Shown here in pieces: positions 7,396-12,329 of a stretch of 13,288 nt of DNA (its first letter is position 1; every line of letters begins with the position of its first letter). The notes under the pieces are model-generated. The model saw only the letters and a program-made list of their open reading frames with translations, was not told the DNA's origin and ran no database searches. Position numbers and translations under genes: made by a program. This DNA is from Nitrososphaeraceae archaeon (GTDB lineage: Archaea > Thermoproteota > Nitrososphaeria > Nitrososphaerales > Nitrososphaeraceae). Where the stretch lies: contig JASHSN010000102.1 of NCBI GenBank assembly GCA_030038695.1, forward strand, positions 1-13,288, read 5' to 3'.

Positions 7396-7438
7396 CAAAT
7401 AAATACCCATGATTTGGGCTAGAATTGTAGAACCACAT

Positions 7439-8284
7439 TCACCACCGATTGATACAAGGTCCAGCCTGGAACCTGACGCCATGAGAATTTCTTTTCAGTG
7501 CATAAACCTTTTTCTTGTAAACGTTGCGAAAACCCAATTTTTTATAAAAAGGAAACAGACCATCGTTTGTGAATGTCTGGAGAAACAGTGGGTTTATTGC
7601 CTGTTGTTGTGCTATTTTCAAGGAGGATCTTACCATTTTCTTGGCAAGTCCTAAGCCTCTGAAATCCGAAATTGTTCCGAGGCAATAAATACCCATGACT
7701 CCATGGCTAGCATAGAGAGCTGCACATCCACCCACTTGGTGGTGTGTACGGACATGGATTAACGCAAGTAGCAGGATCAGCTTATTAAAATGCAAATGAA
7801 TTATTTTCTTTACCTCCTGCTTCCATTCCAATACATCGAACGATCGGCAGAACGTCTCTACCCAGTTAGGAATAGATGCCAAATCAGCACGAACCACATT
7901 GATCTTATCGTTCTCATGTTCAAATTTTTCTGACTCAGCCTTAAGAATCTGCATTGTGTCGATCAGCCTGAAGCCCGCTTGTAGTAGAGACGATTCGTCA
8001 TTGCCCTTCTTATCGTGAATATGTACATAACAATCAGTACCTCTTCTCTTGCAGACCATAACTGCTTCCTCAATAACAACCATCCTGTCATAATAAGTGA
8101 ACGGATTCAGCCTGTTAAAGAAATAATCCCCGTTTAATTTATCATTCACAAACAAGTCAGCACAATCGTGAATTCTAATGCGATCTGCCCATAACGAACA
8201 AAACCCTGTTTCGTTTTTCTCCATCCTCGCATCAATAAAGTTCAAAAGTCCTCCCCATGAAAGGTTGCTGATTATACTTATCAA
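7439..8284 (-). CDS. GNAT-family N-acetyltransferase
   Basis: The C-terminal half holds a GNAT fold: strand 'GIYCLGTI', the acetyl-CoA pyrophosphate loop 'SDFRGLGLAKKM' (about 206-217, with the RGxG-type pattern at Arg209-Gly212) and the later 'LFPFYKKLGF' motif (about 243-252), where the Tyr is the usual catalytic or structural residue. The N-terminal half (about 25-115) looks like a second, degenerate GNAT lobe ending in 'LLQAGFRLIDTM'. It would transfer acetyl from acetyl-CoA to an amine, but the acceptor (small molecule, peptide or ribosomal protein) cannot be told. The start is uncertain: TTG at 8284 gives 281 residues and ATG at 8224 gives 261. A TATA-like TAAAGTATAATT at 8328-8339 on the minus strand fits the TTG better. 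The last ten or so residues, rich in Gly, Cys and Trp, look like an unstructured tail. Confidence 0.82.
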   Translation of the reverse strand: MISIISNLSWGGLLNFIDARMEKNETGFCSLWADRIRIHDCADLFVNDKLNGDYFFNRLNPFTYYDRMVVIEEAVMVCKRRGTDCYVHIHDKKGNDESSLLQAGFRLIDTMQILKAESEKFEHENDKINVVRADLASIPNWVETFCRSFDVLEWKQEVKKIIHLHFNKLILLLALIHVRTHHQVGGCAALYASHGVMGIYCLGTISDFRGLGLAKKMVRSSLKIAQQQAINPLFLQTFTNDGLFPFYKKLGFRNVYKKKVYALKRNSHGVRFQAGPCINRW

Positions 8285-8376
8285 TGATTCTAAGGTCGAT
8301 CAATCCCTTAATTTTGTCACCATTTCCAATTATACTTTATTTCGATAGGATTCTACATGCGGATTATCTTCACTAG

Positions 8377-8385
8377 TTTTTATAT
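8377..8385 (+). promoter_or_regulatory. TATA box of the 8417 gene
   Basis: TTTTATATG is centred 26 bases before an ATG at 8407 and 36 bases before the TTG at 8417. The expected transcript start therefore falls on or next to the 8407 ATG, which opens a frame of only five codons (see the gene entry). Confidence 0.55.
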
Positions 8386-8416
8386 GCTATCCCTTGATAA
8401 CTACATATGAATCTGC

Positions 8417-8683
8417 TTGTGTGAACAGATAGAGGAAAAGAACTTCAGACAAAAATTGAAATTTCTTGATCTTGATGAAGGGATCAGAATTGAATGGGGC
8501 TCTCAGGCCAAGAAGGTGTTTATAAACAAGAATGCCTGTGATAATTATGTTGTGCAGGTTGTAGATAATGGGGATACAACATCAAATAGCAATCATAACA
8601 TAAAATACTTCCATTCTGCTGAGGAAGTCTACAAATTCGTTAAATCCACATTTGACAAAAATTTCTCAATCTGGCAATACTAA
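8417..8683 (+). CDS. Small hypothetical protein, 88 residues, apparent TTG start
   Basis: I do not recognise the family. The product is soluble and acidic to neutral, with a probable beta-rich middle ('GIRIEWG', 'KKVFINKN', 'YVVQVVDNG') followed by a C-terminal amphipathic helix ('SAEEVYKFVKSTFD'), a plausible small alpha/beta fold. The frame has a stop at 8408, so the first possible start is TTG 8417. An ATG at 8407, placed exactly where a leaderless message should begin, is one base out of frame and ends after five codons at TGA 8422. Either TTG is the true start behind a 10-base leader, or a single-base change has cut an original ATG start from the gene. It is divergent from the acetyltransferase and converges on alba. 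Confidence 0.68.
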   Translation: MCEQIEEKNFRQKLKFLDLDEGIRIEWGSQAKKVFINKNACDNYVVQVVDNGDTTSNSNHNIKYFHSAEEVYKFVKSTFDKNFSIWQY

Positions 8684-8739
8684 GATATAAACAGCCATCA
8701 GGAAAGCAATTGGAAATATGATTTGTTTCGCTGTAGCTG

Positions 8740-9045
8740 TCATTTTGCCCGAGAAATCGAAACCTCTATAGTCGAGACGTTGCGCGTCCTTCCATCTGGA
8801 GACGTTACCGGTTCTGATCCAATCTTTACGGGGCCAATTTTATATCCTAGCATATCCATCCTCTTTACAATTATTTGTGCAACATCTACGGCTCTAGTGA
8901 TGCTCTTTCCGCGAGCCTTTATAATCACAATCGGTTCATTAGCGAGTTGAACTAGCGTAGCCGTAACATAAGTCATCAGAGGCTTTTTACCCACGAAAAT
9001 CTCATTACTCGCTTTATGTCCAATATTTGGGTTGCTAGTTGACAT
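8740..9045 (-). CDS. albA: DNA/RNA-binding protein Alba
   Basis: This 101-residue protein matches the Alba family closely. 'NEIFVGKKPLMTYV' carries the paired lysines (Lys16/Lys17 of Sulfolobus Alba) that touch nucleic acid. 'IVIKARGKSITRAVDVAQIIVKRM' is the conserved central helix-strand. The C-terminal hairpin 'GSEPVTSPDGRTRNVSTIEVSI' follows. Alba dimers coat and compact chromosomal DNA and also bind RNA. The frame runs back to a GTG at 9096, whose GTGA overlaps the stop of the upstream gene. I prefer ATG 9045 because it gives the normal N-terminal length and has a TATA box about 30 bases upstream. Both internal-promoter and read-through transcription are possible. Confidence 0.95.
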   Translation of the reverse strand: MSTSNPNIGHKASNEIFVGKKPLMTYVTATLVQLANEPIVIIKARGKSITRAVDVAQIIVKRMDMLGYKIGPVKIGSEPVTSPDGRTRNVSTIEVSISRAK

Positions 9046-9069
9046 TGGTCTAGACTTATCTCTTCCGCT

Positions 9070-9080
9070 GGAATATAATG
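9070..9080 (-). promoter_or_regulatory. TATA-like box for alba
   Basis: On the minus strand the sequence reads CATTATATTCC, centred about 30 bases before the ATG at 9045. It would let alba be transcribed without the upstream 76-residue gene and supports the 9045 start over the GTG at 9096. Confidence 0.5.
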
Positions 9081-9092
9081 TTTGTTGATTGA

Positions 9093-9323
9093 TCACATAT
9101 CGTGAGAGTATTTCGTCAATATTGATTTAAGGTCAGCGGGGTTTGCTGAAATTTCCCTTACAGCGTTAGGATCTTCCACTTCATAACAGTGAAGCAATTC
9201 TTCTTCGTCTTTGTAGAATAGAAAAACCTTGTTTTCAAAAATACAATGATATAGTTGATTTATGATCATCTTTTCTGGTTTTAATTTCACGCCATCTGGA
9301 TTAACAGTGACAGGATCATCCAA
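9093..9323 (-). CDS. Small hypothetical protein upstream of alba, 76 residues
   Basis: I do not recognise this protein by name. It is small, soluble and acidic. After an N-terminal basic stretch ('NPDGVKLKPEKM') comes a beta-rich core ('LYHCIFENKVFLFYKDEE', 'LLHCYEVED') and a C-terminal helix ('PADLKSILTKY'). Two Cys residues sit in similar 'YHC' and 'HCY' settings. TTG 9323 is the only start that covers the whole frame. ATG 9269 would give 58 residues and still hold the core. Its TGA overlaps a GTG in the alba frame by the sequence GTGA, so the two genes are probably linked on one transcript. A role with Alba in chromatin or RNA is only suggested by position. Confidence 0.65.
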   Translation of the reverse strand: MDDPVTVNPDGVKLKPEKMIINQLYHCIFENKVFLFYKDEEELLHCYEVEDPNAVREISANPADLKSILTKYSHDM

Positions 9324-9509
9324 TCTAATGCAGTGAGAGCACCCGAAAACAAAAACCTATCTAATCGGAATGCAACTATGTTCGATCATTAAATTATTTT
9401 TCAGCATCTTTCATCTGATCCTCACGATGACCATATATCATAAGGATTTCATTACAAAACTGTTGAATTGCGCTGGGAGTTTCGAGAAGATTTTACTAAA
9501 TCACTTGTT

Positions 9510-10553
9510 CTACGGTTTATCCTTTCCAGAATCCTCATCTGTCCTTAATGGGCTCCGTACTTGTTCGTCTTCAGTTTGAAGTCGCTTTCGCTCAAGCGAA
9601 ACGACACTAGCAAGGTAGATTCCTAACCAAGGTAGAAACATGATCTCTCCTGCAAGTGAATGAAACGCTTGCCATTCTGGTACATTTGTAGTTATTAGCA
9701 AGGCAAATAATGACAACCCAATTATACGTATTATATTTAATAAAGCAGTTCCTACGACTCCAAGCCCAAAATAGGCAAGTTTCCTACCAGTAGGGATATC
9801 CATTTTAAGAAGGAATGCAAGCATCACTAGACTGTAAATAATCATGCTCTGCACGCCAGCAGATGGCCAGAATACCTTTAGGACAAAGTGTCCATGCAGT
9901 CCGTTTAACACCAGCAGATTCCCTACAGCAGTAGCGGGCACACCCGTTCCTAGCTTCGTTATATGTTCATTGATTATTCCTATGACCCACTGATCTATTT
10001 GCAAGTAGGATGGAACAACTGCTTGTAATAGTCCTAAACTGTCATAGGGGAAAAATGCGTCAAGTGACATGATAAGTGCACTACCAGCCAGATAAATCGC
10101 CGCTGCTGAAGAAATCTTGTACCAATTCTTGCCAAATAGGACAATTTGTGACAAAATCACATAGGTTGCCATTGCTACAAAGTCCCACATCCAAGTCCAA
10201 CTATCAATAAGATGAACCCTGTAGAATGGCGCAGCGGATATTATCGACCCTCTTAATCCCATAGGCAATGCAATAAAATAAGAGATCGTAAGAACCGATA
10301 AACAAATCACGATACAGTATTTCTTTAAATCAATGTCCAAATGGAGTCCTAATATCTCTGCAGGAATGAAGACTAGAGCAAAGAAGAACCCTCCACGACC
10401 TTCATTCCACGACAGGCTGAAAGTACTTGGATAAGCAACTAGCGAAAAAACAATGGGACCGATAAGAACCAGGACAACAGCCAGGTTAGCGTTCAAGCCA
10501 AAAATGCGATTATCTTTCCCAAGTGAAGATGACTGTTTGCTATTATCAAACAA
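9510..10553 (-). CDS. Archaeosortase/exosortase-like membrane protein with Ser at the catalytic Cys position
   Basis: This 347-residue protein has about nine or ten hydrophobic helices and the three active-site blocks of the exosortase/archaeosortase superfamily in the right order. 'WPSAGVQS' stands where 'ACSGxxS' is usual, putting Ser231 at the nucleophile. 'LLNIIRI' supplies Arg276, and 'AFHSLAGE' supplies His298. Family members cut C-terminal sorting signals of surface proteins at the membrane and join them to an anchor. The C-terminal 25 residues are a charged cytoplasmic tail. I believe a Thaumarchaeota-specific branch is known but cannot verify whether Ser is its norm. The start TTG at 10553 is supported by a TATA box about 33 bases upstream and by the lack of an in-frame ATG. 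No target with a sorting tail was found here. Confidence 0.82.
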   Translation of the reverse strand: MFDNSKQSSSLGKDNRIFGLNANLAVVLVLIGPIVFSLVAYPSTFSLSWNEGRGGFFFALVFIPAEILGLHLDIDLKKYCIVICLSVLTISYFIALPMGLRGSIISAAPFYRVHLIDSWTWMWDFVAMATYVILSQIVLFGKNWYKISSAAAIYLAGSALIMSLDAFFPYDSLGLLQAVVPSYLQIDQWVIGIINEHITKLGTGVPATAVGNLLVLNGLHGHFVLKVFWPSAGVQSMIIYSLVMLAFLLKMDIPTGRKLAYFGLGVVGTALLNIIRIIGLSLFALLITTNVPEWQAFHSLAGEIMFLPWLGIYLASVVSLERKRLQTEDEQVRSPLRTDEDSGKDKP

Positions 10554-10580
10554 ATCTGTTACTATTGTTTTGTTGGTACA

Positions 10581-10590
10581 GAATAAATTT
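10581..10590 (-). promoter_or_regulatory. TATA box of the archaeosortase-like gene
   Basis: On the minus strand the sequence reads AAATTTATTC, centred about 33 bases before the TTG at 10553. It predicts a leader of only a few bases and supports the TTG as the real start. Confidence 0.5.
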
Positions 10591-10636
10591 GTTCAACAGA
10601 TCAGGTAAGCAGGAGTGAACTAATGATTAAATCGAT

Positions 10637-10648
10637 AAGGCATGCCTT
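10637..10648. promoter_or_regulatory. 12-bp perfect palindrome upstream of the archaeosortase-like gene
   Basis: AAGGCATGCCTT is a perfect 12-bp palindrome about 84 bases upstream of the TTG start and about 50 bases before its TATA box. It is preceded directly by ATCGAT, another palindrome. A dimeric regulator could bind here, but this is inference. Confidence 0.35.
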
Positions 10649-10731
10649 TGAACGATTGGATTAACTATATCTGTTATTCTCGAATCTTCATTAGTTCCAA
10701 CCACCGTGTCTTCTGCCCACATGCATGCGTA

Positions 10732-10741
10732 GTTAATTAAC
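10732..10741. other. 10-bp perfect palindrome GTTAATTAAC
   Basis: GTTAATTAAC lies between the DUF99 stop and the archaeosortase-like gene, with CATGCATG, an 8-bp palindrome, a few bases to its left (10720-10727). It joins directly onto the 13-bp tandem repeat. AT-rich palindromes of this size can arise by chance. Confidence 0.3.
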
Positions 10742-10766
10742 GACGGTAATCAATGACGGTAATCAA
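10741..10766. repeat. Tandem repeat, two 13-bp units
   Basis: CGACGGTAATCAA (10741-10753) is followed with no gap by TGACGGTAATCAA (10754-10766), identical at 12 of 13 positions. It sits three bases beyond the DUF99 stop codon at 10770-10772. It looks like a recent local duplication or a two-copy binding site. Confidence 0.6.
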
Positions 10767-10769
10767 AGT

Positions 10770-11333
10770 CTATGGATGGCTACGCACGATGGCACGTGCA
10801 GCAAGTTTTGCAATTCTAATAGGTTCAGGTATAGAACCCTGTAGGGTGAAAGAATTAATTATAGACGTCGCTTCTCTTGATTTCAGTCCCCAGTATCGGA
10901 TGAAGATTAACTTACCAGTTTTTAGTACCATTTTCTCTCTTTGGCCTAGTTTATGATATTGTTCTAATTTTAGTGAGTCATTGGGAAAGTGACGTCGTAT
11001 TGTCTCTTCGAGTCCCTGCGACTCTCTGAACGTTATAGCAATCACGGGTATACATGCCTTTTCATTAATTTCTTCCCCTTCTATTATGTTGTATATGCTT
11101 ATTATCAACCCGTCCAGCATTATACAATTTACATCATTTCTTTTTAATGAGCCAATCATGTCCAAGATGTTTTGCGTAGAATCATTCCCTTTGATGGTTA
11201 CGCTCCCAAAAACCATGCCGTCTATTATCAGATCACGCCGCATCACTACCCCTGCAAGTGTGGAGCTAGATTTGGATTCTTTGAAGCTCTCTGCTATTCC
11301 TAATACTCGAATACCTCGTTTTTCTGCGTGCAA
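10770..11333 (-). CDS. DUF99 family protein (endonuclease dU type)
   Basis: The 187-residue product matches DUF99 (UPF0215), an archaeal family with an endonuclease V/RNase H-like fold that some databases call endonuclease dU, thought to act on deaminated DNA. The visible pattern is 'IRVLGIAESF' at the N-terminus, then 'TLAGVVMRRDLIIDGMVFG', 'NCIMLDGLIIS' and 'IPVIAITFRES'. In the family the first strand usually reads 'GxDDG'; here it is 'GIAES', so one acidic residue expected there is missing or replaced, and activity is uncertain. The open frame continues upstream to 11528, overlapping the next gene. I chose TTG 11333 because it gives the usual family length, begins just before the conserved strand and has a GGTG motif upstream. 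TTG at a few further upstream codons is possible. Confidence 0.75.
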   Translation of the reverse strand: MHAEKRGIRVLGIAESFKESKSSSTLAGVVMRRDLIIDGMVFGSVTIKGNDSTQNILDMIGSLKRNDVNCIMLDGLIISIYNIIEGEEINEKACIPVIAITFRESQGLEETIRRHFPNDSLKLEQYHKLGQREKMVLKTGKLIFIRYWGLKSREATSIINSFTLQGSIPEPIRIAKLAARAIVRSHP

Positions 11334-11425
11334 TTTCGTCCACCGGCAGCTGTGTTTAGAGGACAAGATGAAATTTCCAATGTTTTCCAGACAGGTTCGT
11401 CGTCGGACAGTTGTCTGTTCTACAA

Positions 11426-11740
11426 TTATGTGAGCTGAGAAGGCAGATCTTGACCAGCATTTTGCAGTTGATTCATCGTGAAAACAAAACGAGATCCTTG
11501 AAAATCGGATGAACCCACTCTCTCCCAACTTACTTTATATTCATGAGTTAGTTGTTTTCCGATGATTTTGATATTCGTGGGCAGACTGGAATATAGAACA
11601 TCCAATCTTTGAGGATCCTTGGTTCCCAAAAGTGACCTACGTCTTCTCATCAAATACTTGACTGCTACGTTCCTATGGGCGTGCCCTTCAACAGGAATTC
11701 TCTCATTCCCAGTGTCGATTGTGAATTGACGTTTTGCCAC
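11426..11740 (-). CDS. Small basic hypothetical protein, 104 residues
   Basis: I do not recognise this family. The product is basic, with an arginine cluster 'MRRRRSLLG' at about residues 31-39 and otherwise beta-prone sequence ('FTIDTG', 'IKIIGKQLTHEYKVSWERVG', 'GSRFVFTM'). It may bind nucleic acid, but that rests only on charge. There is no signal peptide or membrane helix. The start is GTG 11740, and there is no in-frame ATG until Met31. It lies on the same strand as DUF99, with 92 bases from its stop to the chosen DUF99 start, so the two could share a transcript. The longest DUF99 frame overlaps its 3' end, but that overlap is probably not translated. Confidence 0.6.
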   Translation of the reverse strand: MAKRQFTIDTGNERIPVEGHAHRNVAVKYLMRRRRSLLGTKDPQRLDVLYSSLPTNIKIIGKQLTHEYKVSWERVGSSDFQGSRFVFTMNQLQNAGQDLPSQLT

Positions 11741-11847
11741 AAGTTGTGACCCACTGGCATTAATACAAAAGTTTTGTTGTCATTAGATCGATACAAATTA
11801 GATAGCTAACGCTGGATCACTATTCCAAGATGGATTTGATTCTGTTA

Positions 11848-11858
11848 CTATATAAATT
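11848..11858. promoter_or_regulatory. Strong TATA-like box with no obvious gene start beside it
   Basis: CTATATAAATT (plus strand), reading AATTTATATAG on the minus strand, is a very good archaeal TATA box. Rightward it would start RNA near 11879, where no coding frame of useful length opens. Leftward it would start near 11827, leaving an 87-base leader before the GTG at 11740. It may drive the 104-residue gene, or a non-coding RNA. Confidence 0.4.
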
Positions 11859-11912
11859 CAAACTAATTGCAGTTTGTGGACTGCTAACAAAGCAAGAGAA
11901 TTAGCCAATCAC

Positions 11913-11933
11913 AGATTTTTGAACCTCAAATCT
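11913..11933. other. Inverted repeat AGATTT/AAATCT
   Basis: A perfect 6-bp inverted repeat with the 9-base loop TTGAACCTC lies about 35 bases to the right of the predicted rightward transcript start from the TATA box at 11848. No tRNA cloverleaf could be built around it. The remainder of 11741-11999 shows nothing else recognisable. Confidence 0.3.
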
Positions 11934-11999
11934 CGAGCAACAGTCTCCGTTATCCTAATCTACACAAATTATTACTTTGTTATGGCAGAATAAACTCGG

Positions 12000-12164
12000 T
12001 CAACTACCAATAACTAAATGGCCCTCAATGTAGGGCTGAAAAGGAAACAGCGTAGCAAGTATGAGTTTCGGATGAGGCGGATATGTCGTTAACATTATTA
12101 ACAGGAACGGAACTGCAAAGCATACACCCATCGTCAAAACGATAAGCCATGTCGCCGTGTGCAC
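12000..12164 (-). CDS. Small membrane protein ORF, 54 residues, GTG start
   Basis: This frame begins at GTG 12164 and ends at TGA 12002-12000. The product has one strongly hydrophobic helix at about residues 5-26 ('TWLIVLTMGVCFAVPFLLIM') and then a Pro-rich segment with a second, weaker hydrophobic stretch ('LILATLFPFQPYIEGHLVI'). It looks like a single-span, perhaps two-span, small membrane protein. The start is supported by a near-ideal archaeal TATA box (TTTATATATAG on the minus strand, 12183-12193) centred about 24 bases upstream, so the message would be leaderless. A different minus-strand frame here (ATG 12150) gives a less protein-like 41 residues. I recognise no family. Small subunits of respiratory complexes have similar size and shape, but that is only a comparison. 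Confidence 0.5.
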   Translation of the reverse strand: MHTATWLIVLTMGVCFAVPFLLIMLTTYPPHPKLILATLFPFQPYIEGHLVIGS

Positions 12165-12182
12165 GTCACTAATTCCTCACAT

Positions 12183-12193
12183 CTATATATAAA
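12183..12193 (-). promoter_or_regulatory. TATA box of the small membrane protein gene
   Basis: CTATATATAAA on the plus strand reads TTTATATATAG on the minus strand, the best TATA match in the window. It is placed correctly for a leaderless start at GTG 12164. Because the core is nearly palindromic it could also act rightward, where a 35-codon frame begins at 12207. Confidence 0.6.
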
Positions 12194-12294
12194 TTTTCTA
12201 CGCCTTATGAAGACATCTCGCGTGTCACGTAGTTACAATCCATTCCGCGAAAAGATTGTCACTTATCTCCTCGACTTTATCGAAGAAAATAGGA

Positions 12295-12303
12295 TTATAA
12301 ATA
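12295..12303 (+). promoter_or_regulatory. TATA box of sucC
   Basis: TTATAAATA is centred about 31 bases before the ATG at 12330. It predicts a very short leader, in line with most other genes in the window. Confidence 0.65.
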
Positions 12304-12329
12304 AGGGCATTTGAATGTCCTCTGCCTAA

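Larger units (their letters stand above)
7081..7438. other. Intergenic region with a cluster of small hairpins
   Basis: This 358-base gap lies between the acetyltransferase (ending at 7439) and the GHKL ATPase, both on the minus strand. It holds the ATPase TATA box at 7107-7118. Near the acetyltransferase end it carries hairpins GCTAT-GAATA-ATAGC (7346-7360) and GCTAT-GAT-ATAGC (7383-7395), plus a bulged inverted repeat AGCCAAAT/ATTTGGGCT (about 7392-7420). A minus-strand frame at 7183-7383 is open for 66 codons but has no proper start. Confidence 0.45.

Noticed and set aside
7409..7654. 81-residue plus-strand frame
   Set aside because: It is antisense to the 3' end of the acetyltransferase gene, which has clear GNAT motifs.
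9370..9579. 69-residue plus-strand frame between alba's partner and the sortase-like gene
   Set aside because: It partly overlaps the 3' end of the sortase-like gene in antisense, has no promoter at the right distance and no motif.
10753..11433. Plus-strand frames of 67 and 115 residues
   Set aside because: They are antisense to the DUF99 gene, whose family pattern is clear on the minus strand.
12207..12314. 35-codon plus-strand frame starting at ATG 12207
   Set aside because: The TATA box lies too close (about 18 bases) to its ATG, the frame runs over the sucC promoter, and the peptide resembles no known protein.
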